Shown piece after piece: positions 45,063-52,565 of a stretch of DNA of 52,565 nt (position 1 is the first letter of the stretch; every line of letters starts with the position of its first letter). Below the pieces are notes generated by a model. It searched no databases and was not told the origin of the DNA. It worked only from the letters and a program-made list of their open reading frames with translations. The position numbers and the translations under genes were made by a program. The DNA is from Thermogemmatispora onikobensis (GTDB taxonomy: Bacteria; Chloroflexota; Ktedonobacteria; Ktedonobacterales; Ktedonobacteraceae), in assembly GCF_001748285.1 (NCBI RefSeq), contig NZ_BDGT01000038.1, positions 1 to 52,565 on the forward strand. The letters are read 5' to 3'.

Positions 45063-46226
45063 ATGTTTCGCTTTCTCACCGCGGGTGAATCGCATGGTCC
45101 CTGTCTGACTGTTATTATCGAAGGGCTGCCTGCCGGGCTAGAGATTGATCGTGAAGCTATTGACCGTGATCTTCGTCGTCGTCAGGGTGGCTATGGGCGT
45201 GGGGGACGCATGAAGATCGAGAAAGACAGTGTGCGTTTTCTCTCTGGTATTCGGCATGGGCGGACGCTTGGCTCGCCGGTGACCATGCAGATTGAGAACC
45301 GCGACTGGGTGAATTGGCAGCAAGCTATGAGTGCTGAGCCGGTGGAGGAGCCGCCCGAACCGGTGACGCGCGTGCGCCCTGGTCACGCCGATTTTACGGG
45401 GGCCATCAAGTATGGCCATCGTGATGTGCGCAACGTGATTGAGCGAGCCAGCTCGCGTGAGACCGCGGCGCGTGTGGCTGTTGGGTCCCTTTGCCGCCAG
45501 CTGCTGCGGCCCTTTGGGGTCTCCATTCACAGCCATGTCCTGGCCATTGCCGATGTAGGCTATGAGGAGCCGCGTCCCCTGACGCGGGATGCCTATCCTC
45601 CCAGCCTATGGGAGCAGGTCGAAGCGTCACCGATGCGCTGCGCTGATCCTGCCTTGACCGAGCGCATGATTGCTCGTATTCTAGAAGCAAAGCGAGCCGG
45701 TGATACCTGTGGTGGGGTCTTTGAGGTTGTGGCGCTTGGGGTTCCGATCGGGCTGGGCAGCTACAGCCAATGGGATCGGCGTTTGAGCGCGCGTCTGGGC
45801 CTGGCCATGCTCAGCATTCCCTCGGCCAAGGCGGTCGAGATTGGCGCGGGGCTGGAGGCGGCGCGGCGCACTGGCTCTCAAGTCCATGATGTGCTGCGGC
45901 ATGGTGCTGACGGTAGCTGGTACCATGTGACGAACAACGCTGGAGGCCTCGAAGGGGGGATTACCAATGGTGAGCCACTGGTGGTGCGAGTGGCCCTCAA
46001 GCCCATCCCTTCTTTGGCCCATCCGCTCCCTGCTGTTGATCTGGCCAGTGGCGAGAATATCGACCAGACCCGCTACGAGCGCAGCGATGTCTGTGTGGTG
46101 CCTGCCGGTGGTGTGGTTGGTGAGGCCATGATGGCCATTGTTCTGACCGAAGCCCTGCTAGAAAAGTACGGAGGCGATAGTCTGGAGGAGATGCTGCGTC
46201 ATTTCCAGGCCAGTCAGTCGGCTTAG
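45063..46226 (+). CDS. aroC: Chorismate synthase
   Basis: Last step of the shikimate pathway: it converts EPSP to chorismate with reduced FMN. The 387 residues begin with the family signature TAGESHGP. RRRQGGYGRGGRMKIEKD (about 37-54), the GHADFTGAIKYGHRDVRN...ERASSRETAARVA region and the C-terminal RYERSDVCVVPAGGVVGEAM, all with the flavin and substrate ligands, follow. GGGAGGGTGA upstream includes the ribosome-binding site. It is convergent with the Fur-family gene. Confidence 0.96.
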   Translation: MFRFLTAGESHGPCLTVIIEGLPAGLEIDREAIDRDLRRRQGGYGRGGRMKIEKDSVRFLSGIRHGRTLGSPVTMQIENRDWVNWQQAMSAEPVEEPPEPVTRVRPGHADFTGAIKYGHRDVRNVIERASSRETAARVAVGSLCRQLLRPFGVSIHSHVLAIADVGYEEPRPLTRDAYPPSLWEQVEASPMRCADPALTERMIARILEAKRAGDTCGGVFEVVALGVPIGLGSYSQWDRRLSARLGLAMLSIPSAKAVEIGAGLEAARRTGSQVHDVLRHGADGSWYHVTNNAGGLEGGITNGEPLVVRVALKPIPSLAHPLPAVDLASGENIDQTRYERSDVCVVPAGGVVGEAMMAIVLTEALLEKYGGDSLEEMLRHFQASQSA

Positions 46227-46319
46227 GGCAGGGCCTGCCAGGTCAGCGAGCAAGTGGCGAGAAGGCGCAGCTACGGACGTGCTGGTTCACTGGCTTCGAT
46301 CCGGCGGGGGATGCTTCGC

Positions 46320-46817
46320 TCAGGTCTCGTCTTGGGTGCTGTTGCTCTTCATCTCCGCGGTCGCCTCGCCCGCCGGGAGAAAGGACTGCCTTTTCTGCCA
46401 GCAGGCCGGGCAGTAACCGCTGGCCACCAGGTCCAGTGTCAGGCCATGAAAGCCATACTGCTGCTGCAGGTCTTCATGCAGGTTCCCAAGGAGGTTCTCG
46501 TCAAGATGGATAATGACGCGGCAGCCACGGCAGATCAAATGGTGATGGGCCTTGCCTGGTGCGCGCTCATAGCGTGGCGGCTCGCCCGGAAGGCGGTTCT
46601 CTCGCACCAGCCCTAGCTCCTTGAGGAGTTCGAGGGTGCGGTAGATGGTCGAGAGGCTGACCGCGGGATTCTGCTGCTGAACACGCTCGCTGATCTGTTC
46701 GATACTGAGATGGGCGTCGGCTTCGTGAATAACGTTCAAGATCATCGAGCGCTGCGGCGTGAGACGGTAGCCGCGCTTGCGCAGAAACTCGCTCGACGAC
46801 TTGACAGAGTGATGCAT
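46320..46817 (-). CDS. Fur-family metalloregulator
   Basis: 165 residues. The winged helix occupies about 1-85 (RLTPQRSMILNVI, VSLSTIYRTLELLKELGLV), followed by the metal-binding dimerisation domain with HHHLICRGC (about 98-106) and GYCPAC (about 137-142). The two CxxC pairs form the structural zinc site. Whether it is Fur, Zur or PerR cannot be told: the sensing ligands do not settle it. It is divergent from fdhD, and the intergenic DNA carries a GATC repeat. Confidence 0.92.
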   Translation of the reverse strand: MHHSVKSSSEFLRKRGYRLTPQRSMILNVIHEADAHLSIEQISERVQQQNPAVSLSTIYRTLELLKELGLVRENRLPGEPPRYERAPGKAHHHLICRGCRVIIHLDENLLGNLHEDLQQQYGFHGLTLDLVASGYCPACWQKRQSFLPAGEATAEMKSNSTQDET

Positions 46818-47128
46818 TGCTCAAACCTCGATGTGCAATTGACCTGAGCTGGGCTGTCTTCAGCTCGCCAGGGATAGTCTGACAGCTCTCTTTGCTCTGG
46901 GTGAGAATGCATGAATGGCTGGCTGGATCGATCGATCGATCGATTGGATGCGCAATCTTGCCTGAATCCTAGCATGGCCAGAGGCGAGGCGTCAATCGGG
47001 ATGGGTAGAGACGATCTTGAATGCTTATAGAATAAGAGAAGAACGGCGTGGTCTTCCCGCTTGCCGTTGTGAGCAAGCCTGCTCAGCTGATGAGTGCACA
47101 GTGCGACGAAGCGAAGGAGGATGGCCCT
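46818..47128. other. Divergent region between the Fur-family gene and fdhD
   Basis: 311 bases with a short GATC tandem repeat. I could not recognise a convincing promoter pair or Fur box. Confidence 0.4.
46926..46944. repeat. Short GATC tandem repeat
   Basis: Four GATC units in a row plus a GATT, preceded by repeated GGCT units. A microsatellite-like slip site between the fur-like and fdhD genes. Confidence 0.6.
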
Positions 47129-48010
47129 ATGACTGCTACCCAATTTTGGCGCTCTATCGTTGATCCTCTGCGCGTCATGAGTGCGCGCGTGCTGCACTGG
47201 GAGGGAGAAGATGCTCAGTCGCGCGACGAGGCGCTGGCTGTTGAAGAGCCGCTGGAGGTCCGGCTCAACCAGCGCAGCCTCGCGATCATCATGCGCACCC
47301 CGGGCCACGATCGCGAGCTCGCTCTGGGCTTCCTTTTGAATGAGGGCCTCATTCGCTCGGGGCAGGAGGTGCTGCGTGTCGAGGAAGCTCTCGACGCCGA
47401 TGGTCTCCCGCTGCCCAACGTCATCGAGGTCACTTTGCGCACCAGCGAGGCCCAGGAGGAACAAGCCGATGGTGGTGCCGTCTGCCAGGCTACCTTTGAG
47501 CGCCACTTTGCGGTCTCCTCTAGCTGCGGGCTGTGTGGCAAGAATAGCATTGCGGACCTGCTGAGCTCGCTTGCGCCGCTTGAGCCAGATACGCTGCGCC
47601 TGCGGGCCGAGACCCTCTACGCGCTGCCTGAGCGGCTGCGGGTGGCTCAGGCTGTCTTCTCCCATACTGGCGGCCTGCACGCGGCGGCCCTCTTCTCGCT
47701 CCAGGGTGAGCTGTTGCTCCTACGCGAGGATGTCGGGCGGCATAATGCGGTGGACAAGCTCGTGGGCTGGGGACTGCTTCAGGGCAACTTTCCCTACCGC
47801 GAGCATATTCTCATGGTCAGCGGGCGGACCTCGTTCGAAATTATACAGAAAGCTCTCTCTGCCCGTATCCCTTGTGTTGCGGCGATCTCGGCCCCATCGA
47901 GTCTGGCGGTGGAGCTGGCGGAGCAGGCGGGCATCACGCTCGTTGGCTTCCTGCGAGGGCGTTCAATGAACGTCTACACGCACCCTGAGCGTTTGCTCGC
48001 CGCGGGCTGA
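47129..48010 (+). CDS. fdhD: Formate dehydrogenase accessory sulfurtransferase FdhD
   Basis: Delivers sulfur to the molybdenum/tungsten bis-MGD cofactor of formate dehydrogenases. The 293 residues have the essential CxxC loop in SSSCGLCGKNS (about 130-140), the family segments MRTPGHDRELALGFLLNEGLI and REDVGRHNAVDKLVGW, and a C-terminal SGRTSFEIIQKA. The start is set at 47129 by AAGGAGG (47114-47120, 8 bases away); the longer frame upstream lacks such a site. No formate dehydrogenase structural gene is in the window. Confidence 0.94.
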   Translation: MTATQFWRSIVDPLRVMSARVLHWEGEDAQSRDEALAVEEPLEVRLNQRSLAIIMRTPGHDRELALGFLLNEGLIRSGQEVLRVEEALDADGLPLPNVIEVTLRTSEAQEEQADGGAVCQATFERHFAVSSSCGLCGKNSIADLLSSLAPLEPDTLRLRAETLYALPERLRVAQAVFSHTGGLHAAALFSLQGELLLLREDVGRHNAVDKLVGWGLLQGNFPYREHILMVSGRTSFEIIQKALSARIPCVAAISAPSSLAVELAEQAGITLVGFLRGRSMNVYTHPERLLAAG

Positions 48011-48017
48011 AGTCCTC

Positions 48018-48046
48018 TTGCGTGCTGGGAAGGACGGGGCTATAAT
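48018..48046 (+). promoter_or_regulatory. Promoter of mnmE, probably leaderless
   Basis: TTGCGT (48018-48023), 17 bases, perfect TATAAT (48041-48046). The implied start at about 48053 is one base before an in-frame ATG (48054). Confidence 0.65.
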
Positions 48047-48053
48047 GCGGACT

Positions 48054-49493
48054 ATGCGAGGAGCCATGCAGAGTGACACCATAGCAGCGATCGCTACCCC
48101 TCCTGGTGTGGGAGGCGTAGGCATTGTGCGTGTGAGTGGGGAGGCAGCTTTCTCCATCGTGCTCCCGCTCTTCCGCCGTCCCGGTGGGGAGCAGACGCTC
48201 CCTCCTTCGCACCAGCTGACCTATGGGCGGATTGTTGATCCGCGTAGCGGTGAGGTGCTCGATGAGGTGCTGGTGGCTTTCATGCGTCGGCCCCACACCT
48301 ATACGCGCGAAGATGTCGTTGAGATTCAGGGGCATGGCGGGCCGCTCGTCTTGCAGCGCATGCTGCGCCTCGTGCTGGAACATGGGGCCCGACTGGCGCA
48401 GCCGGGGGAGTTTACGCTGCGCGCCTTTCTCAATGGACGCCTCGATCTGGCGCAGGCGGAGGCGGTCATGGATGTCATCAGCGCCCGCACCGAGGCGGGG
48501 TTGCGGCTGGCCATGCAGCAGCTGCAGGGGCGCGTCTCGGTCCGTTTGCGCGAGGCTCGACAGACAGTGCTGGGGGTCCTGGCCCGTATCGAGGCGAGCA
48601 TTGATTTCCCCGAAGATGATATTCCTACTCCACGCGCCGACGAGTTGCGTCCCCCGATGCTGGCGGCCCTGAGCCTGATCGATGAATTGCTGGCCGGGGC
48701 GGAACAGGGGCGCCTCTATCGTCACGGCCTGCGCACCGTCATCATCGGTCGTCCCAATGTTGGCAAATCAAGCCTCCTGAATGCCCTGCTGCGCAGTGAA
48801 CGCGCCATCGTTACGCCGATCGCCGGCACAACCCGCGATACCGTTGAGGAAGTGGCCAATCTTCGGGGCATTCCTCTACATCTGATCGACACCGCTGGAA
48901 TCACCCCTACCGATGACCCGGTCGAGCAGATTGGTATTCAGCGCAGCCGCGCCGCGGCGGAGAGCGCTGACCTGGTGCTGCTGGTCTTCGACGGCGCTGA
49001 AGATTTCACCGCTCAAGATCGCCAGGTCTGCGAGGAACTCCAGCGTCTGGGGTTTGGCCACGAGGGCAGTGAGGCGGCCAATGGCCGCGCTGGACGCCCG
49101 GTGATTCTGGTGCTGAATAAGATCGATCGCCCGCGCTCGTTGCCGCTTGAGCAGGTGCGCCGCTTCTGGCCCCAGGCTCCACTGGTGATGACCTCAACGC
49201 TGACAGGCGAGGGACTGAGCCAGTTGGAGGAGACGATCGCCAACCTGGTGCTGGCTGGCAGAGCACTGCAAAGCGATAGCGTGCTGGTGACAAACCTGCG
49301 CCATCAGGAGGCCCTGCGCCTGGCCTCGCAGCACTTGCAGGCAGCCCTGGCCACCTTGGAGCAGGATCTGCCCCTCGACTTTGTCTCCATCGATCTGCAG
49401 GCTGCCTGCCAGGCCCTCGGCGAGATCACTGGCGAGACGGCCAGCGCCGACCTGCTTGAACGCATCTTCAGCGAATTCTGCATTGGCAAGTAA
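48054..49493 (+). CDS. mnmE: tRNA modification GTPase MnmE
   Basis: With MnmG it makes the 5-carboxymethylaminomethyl group on wobble U34 of tRNA. The 479 residues have an N-terminal tetrahydrofolate-binding domain (DTIAAIATPPGVGGVGIVR...GEFTLRAFLNGR), a GTPase inserted in a helical domain (P-loop GRPNVGKSS, DTAG, NKID) and the hallmark ending FCIGK. The start may be ATG 48054 (leaderless) or ATG 48066, which has GAGGAG only 2 bases before it. Its partner MnmG is not in the window. Confidence 0.96.
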   Translation: MRGAMQSDTIAAIATPPGVGGVGIVRVSGEAAFSIVLPLFRRPGGEQTLPPSHQLTYGRIVDPRSGEVLDEVLVAFMRRPHTYTREDVVEIQGHGGPLVLQRMLRLVLEHGARLAQPGEFTLRAFLNGRLDLAQAEAVMDVISARTEAGLRLAMQQLQGRVSVRLREARQTVLGVLARIEASIDFPEDDIPTPRADELRPPMLAALSLIDELLAGAEQGRLYRHGLRTVIIGRPNVGKSSLLNALLRSERAIVTPIAGTTRDTVEEVANLRGIPLHLIDTAGITPTDDPVEQIGIQRSRAAAESADLVLLVFDGAEDFTAQDRQVCEELQRLGFGHEGSEAANGRAGRPVILVLNKIDRPRSLPLEQVRRFWPQAPLVMTSTLTGEGLSQLEETIANLVLAGRALQSDSVLVTNLRHQEALRLASQHLQAALATLEQDLPLDFVSIDLQAACQALGEITGETASADLLERIFSEFCIGK

Positions 49494-49554
49494 CAAACGC
49501 TCTTTTTGTTTGATCATGTATTGATTTATTTGTAATAGTCTCTGAAGAAGAAAG

Positions 49555-50796
49555 ATGATCTTTAGAAACAGTCTCAAGCGCTCGACGCTGCTCGTCGTTG
49601 TTGCTATCGTTCTGAGCAGTATCGTCCTGACCGCCCTGGCCTACCGGGTAGCGCTGGCGGGTATGGTAGGGAGCGAGGCCACGCCAACGCCGGTGCCGGT
49701 GGCGCAGCGACCGACGCCGACCCCTTCGCCAACGCCGACCTTCACGCCGACACCCACTCCTTCGCCAACCCCCTCGCCGACGCGCGATCCGGCTACCGTC
49801 CTTGGCGTTGAGGGACGTACTGCTGCCGCGGCTGGAGGCATTGCCTGGGTTCGGCTGGGAGACCACAGCTGTGGTGCTGCTGGTTTACAGGGCAGCGCTC
49901 TCAAAAATGCCGTTGCCAGCATGCATGCGGCTGGTTTCCATGTCTTGCTGACGCTGTGCCAGCCGAGTGCGGGGCCGCCCCGCCTTTACGATGCCAACAT
50001 TATCCAGGATGCCGCTTTAGCGGGGGCGGATGCCATACAATGCGGCAACGAACAGATGAAGCTGGACGCCTGGACAACCTATGTCACTCCTGAACGCTTT
50101 GCGCGCTTCTATGATCTTTGTGCTCAGGCCGTGCAGACCTATGATCCCGGCGCCAAGGTCATTCTCGGCTCGGTTGATCCTCTGGTTGTCCCGGACGACT
50201 ACGGCAAGCTCATGACCCGTGTGGCCTACCTGAATGAGATGCAGACCGCCATGAATACGCTTGTCCATCCAGGTGGTCACTGGAGCTGGCGCAGCCAGAC
50301 CCTGGGCCTCATCGATAGCTGGCACAATGGTTATCCTGGCGATTACGTGAACAATCTCTACGGGCTGCTGGCCTTCTGGGCGCAACAGTTTGGCCTTGAT
50401 CTCAACAGCGGCAAGCTGGGAGAGCACATCTGGGTTGTCGAGGGCACGGGCTGTTTCCAGGGCTGCGGTCTCAACGTCTACAATCCGACTGAGATCGCCA
50501 TCGCCCACATCCTGTCATTGATTAGCGATGTGCGTACGGCGATGGGCTACCGTGTCCCCTTCTTCTACTTCAGTGGGCAAGACTTTATCATCGATGGGCA
50601 ACTCTGGCCGATTGGTGTTGTAGATGTTAGAGGACATCCCAAGCCTTTAAGGCAAGACCTGGGGATGGGAGCCCGTACATTGACGCTCAGCTGTCCACGG
50701 GGAGCGGTTCAGGTCCAGACACAGCCAGCATTGCTCGGGGCGCTCTATCGCGGTTGCCGGCTGCCGGCGAACTATCGGAGCATTCTGGCAAGCTAA
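49555..50796 (+). CDS. Secreted Pro/Thr-stalked TIM-barrel (glycoside hydrolase-like) protein
   Basis: 413 residues: an N-terminal signal anchor (about 9-32), a 35-residue Pro/Thr/Ser stalk (about 42-80), then a 330-residue domain with TIM-barrel features. The GNE-like segment IQCGNEQMK (about 162-170) resembles the acid/base site of clan-A glycoside hydrolases. A second Glu in IWVVEGTGCF (about 296-305) could be the nucleophile. Repeated strand motifs (HVLLTLCQPS, VILGSVDPLV) fit a barrel. I cannot assign a GH family with certainty. An extracellular, wall-tethered polysaccharide hydrolase is the likely role (inference). Confidence 0.65.
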   Translation: MIFRNSLKRSTLLVVVAIVLSSIVLTALAYRVALAGMVGSEATPTPVPVAQRPTPTPSPTPTFTPTPTPSPTPSPTRDPATVLGVEGRTAAAAGGIAWVRLGDHSCGAAGLQGSALKNAVASMHAAGFHVLLTLCQPSAGPPRLYDANIIQDAALAGADAIQCGNEQMKLDAWTTYVTPERFARFYDLCAQAVQTYDPGAKVILGSVDPLVVPDDYGKLMTRVAYLNEMQTAMNTLVHPGGHWSWRSQTLGLIDSWHNGYPGDYVNNLYGLLAFWAQQFGLDLNSGKLGEHIWVVEGTGCFQGCGLNVYNPTEIAIAHILSLISDVRTAMGYRVPFFYFSGQDFIIDGQLWPIGVVDVRGHPKPLRQDLGMGARTLTLSCPRGAVQVQTQPALLGALYRGCRLPANYRSILAS

Positions 50797-50935
50797 AGGT
50801 CTTTCCTGGGACCAGTTGTCGAGTTGCTTCCGCGCTGCCCGCTCAGTCAGAAAGCTACTTAACAAGAGCCGTGAGCGGGGAGAGCAGGCCGCACGCCAGA
50901 GAGTGTAGCGCTCTTCTGCTCCCTCCTCGCTTGCC

Positions 50936-52234
50936 TCAGCCCTGGAGATAGCGCAGAACCTCCGCGCGAGGAACGGCTACCTGCCGGGCCTCCTCCTCGG
51001 CGCCTTCGGCGCGCAGTGAGCGGACAGAGACCAGCCCGTTAGCCAGCTCCTCCTCGCCGAGAATCAGAGCATAGGCGGCGCCCGAAGCATTGGCCTGCTT
51101 CATCTGAGCCTTGGGGCTGCGGTCACCGTAGCTCATCTCGGCCTTGATGCCGGCATGCCGCAGCTCAGCAATCAGACGGACCGCCGCCTCTTTGAGTGCT
51201 GGCTCCTTGCCCATAGAAACCACAAAAGCCCGTGGTCTCTCGGGTGGAGGTGGAACGATCCCCTGGCGCTTCAGCTCCAGAATGACGCGCTCGATCCCCA
51301 TACCGAAGCCAATGCCGGGTGTAGGAGGACCGCCCAAGAGTTCAGCCAGTCCGTCGTAACGTCCCCCGCCGTTGAGCGCCGTATTGTCCATCTCCGAAGT
51401 AAACTCGAAGACTGTACGAGTATAGTAGTCAAGACCGCGCACCAGCAGCGGATTCAGCTCAAAGGGCACCTCATAGAGCTGCAAGAAGCGCTGCACACGC
51501 TCGAAGTGCTCACGGCACGCTTCACAGAGGTAATCGACACTGTGAGGCGCGGCAGCGATCTTGGCCTGATCTTCTGGCTCTTTGCAATCCAGCAGACGAA
51601 GCGGATTCTTCTGGAAGCGAGACTGGCAGTTATGGCAGCACTGGTCAAGCAAGGGGCGATAATAGGCGCGCAGAGCCTCCACGTAACGCGGGCGACAGAC
51701 GGCATCGCCGATGCTATTGAGCTGGACGCGGATACCTCGCAGCCCGAGCTGGCTGTAGACCTGATAGAGCAGGGCAATCAGCTCGGCATCGATCGCGGGA
51801 TCACTCTCGCCGAGGGCCTCACAGCCAAACTGGTGATGCTGGCGATAGCGTCCGGCCTGGGGACGTTCATGGCGAAACATTGGGACGCTGAGATAGTAGA
51901 GCTTGACGGGTTGAGGGAGCTTAAACATCCCATGCTCCAGATAAGCCCGCACCACACCTGCTGTGCCCTCGGGGCGCAGCGTCAGACTCTGGCCGCGGCC
52001 CTCCTTCCCCGGGCGATCCTCGAACGTATACATCTGGTGCTCGACCACGTCCGACGTTTCGCCAGAGGTCTTGAGGAAGACCCCTGTCTCTTCTAGGATG
52101 GGGGTCTCGATACGGCGGTAGCCGTACAACTCGGCCACGGTCGCGGCGGTCTGCTCCACGAAGCGCCAATAGGGCTGCTCATCGGGCAAGATATCGCGGA
52201 AGCCCTGCAAGGCTCGGTACTGCTGTGCTGACAT
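50936..52234 (-). CDS. hisS: Histidyl-tRNA synthetase
   Basis: 432 residues of the class II enzyme. It has the opening GFRDILPDE, motif 2 MFRHERPQAGRYRQHHQFG, the histidine-specific LVRGLDYYTRTVFEF, motif 3 GFGMGIERV and the anticodon domain (VVSMG...RSPKAQMKQANASGA). The start is ATG 52234, since the family N-terminus begins there; a longer frame upstream has no match. A perfect TATAAT on the minus strand (52282-52277) gives a leader of about 43 nt. I see no T-box in that short leader. Confidence 0.96.
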   Translation of the reverse strand: MSAQQYRALQGFRDILPDEQPYWRFVEQTAATVAELYGYRRIETPILEETGVFLKTSGETSDVVEHQMYTFEDRPGKEGRGQSLTLRPEGTAGVVRAYLEHGMFKLPQPVKLYYLSVPMFRHERPQAGRYRQHHQFGCEALGESDPAIDAELIALLYQVYSQLGLRGIRVQLNSIGDAVCRPRYVEALRAYYRPLLDQCCHNCQSRFQKNPLRLLDCKEPEDQAKIAAAPHSVDYLCEACREHFERVQRFLQLYEVPFELNPLLVRGLDYYTRTVFEFTSEMDNTALNGGGRYDGLAELLGGPPTPGIGFGMGIERVILELKRQGIVPPPPERPRAFVVSMGKEPALKEAAVRLIAELRHAGIKAEMSYGDRSPKAQMKQANASGAAYALILGEEELANGLVSVRSLRAEGAEEEARQVAVPRAEVLRYLQG

Positions 52235-52565
52235 AGTCTGGTTCTTTCGCGCCTCCAGATCGGAAATGCACAGCCTATTATAGCAGATGATGTCTAGAGG
52301 AAGGGCCAGGAAGAGTGAGCCAAAGGGCTGGGAAGAGAGGGCCATAAGGAGCAGGCTCAGCTGAGCCGTAATCTGCTGGCTGTTACTCTTGAGCTAAAGC
52401 AGGCGTTACACTCATGGTTAGTTGAGGGGAGGACCACTCTATCTATCGGGCGCTCGCAGGAAGTGAGCGATGAGAAGAGGCCGAGACGACGGGGCTTGTG
52501 GTTGTGGCGACGCGGCAGGGTGCAGCTTATGGCCTAAGAGCCTGTCCTCTGGACATTCTGCCGGG
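52235..52565. other. Upstream region of hisS at the window edge
   Basis: 331 bases holding the hisS -10 box (52277-52282, minus strand). No other gene or structured element recognised. Confidence 0.4.

Noticed and set aside
49680-49790. Repetitive CCNACNCC-like DNA
   Set aside because: It encodes the Pro/Thr stalk of the glycoside hydrolase-like protein; a protein low-complexity region, not a DNA repeat element or CRISPR.
51155-52096. Plus-strand open frame of 313 codons inside hisS
   Set aside because: Antisense to a certain hisS gene; no family pattern.
52235-52345. Possible T-box or longer N-terminus for hisS
   Set aside because: The predicted leader is only about 43 nt and lacks T-box motifs; the upstream codons do not match the HisRS N-terminus.

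Overview
The window looks like chromosomal DNA of a Ktedonobacteria-type member of the Chloroflexota, possibly Thermogemmatispora-like. That placement is an inference. It rests on GC-rich coding sequence, many convergent and divergent single genes, XRE-TPR regulators, large membrane-anchored Ser/Thr kinase-like proteins, a split B12-dependent mutase subunit with MeaB, and a bacterial XPB/Bax1 pair. I recognised no rRNA, tRNA, CRISPR array, prophage or insertion sequence.

Left part (1-25.6 kb). An ABC exporter pair (1-2632) faces a leftward group encoding a CopC-CopD-YtkA-like fusion, an Asp-box repeat lipoprotein and a secreted beta-propeller (7265-2767). Then come RNase III (apparently leaderless), a B12-binding mutase subunit with its GTPase MeaB, an XPB-type helicase, a receptor-like pseudokinase read in the opposite direction, the Bax1/DUF790 nuclease partner of XPB, an intact polytopic Ser/Thr kinase and an FG-GAP-like membrane protein. 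A gene-poor kilobase holds one small membrane protein. It is followed by an AI-2E family transporter, two TrkA-type proteins, a FemAB-family transferase, a PLDc_N-type small membrane protein and a GNAT acetyltransferase.

Middle (25.7-31.7 kb). A near-consensus promoter is followed by a SAM-I riboswitch with its own terminator, then a complete T-box leader with its own terminator, then metX, metY, aspartate kinase and aspartate-semialdehyde dehydrogenase. The T-box specifier reads AUG and its bulge is UGGU, so it should sense uncharged tRNA-Met. The two RNA switches in series form an apparent AND gate: transcription reaches the genes only when SAM is low and tRNA-Met is uncharged. This is the most striking regulatory structure in the window.

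Right part (31.8-52.6 kb). A sedolisin-type (S53) protease without a propeptide lies beside two tandem membrane-anchored CHAP-domain paralogues, then malate dehydrogenase and RsmI. After an AT-rich gene-free kilobase comes a four-gene block (39.3-44.6 kb). It has two paralogous XRE-TPR regulators bracketing a divergent sigma-factor-like protein and a soluble protein carrying an HxxxCxxC motif like that of zinc-binding anti-sigma factors. This block is the best candidate for an undescribed regulatory system. The window ends with aroC, a Fur-family regulator, fdhD, mnmE, a Pro/Thr-stalked glycoside-hydrolase-like protein and hisS.
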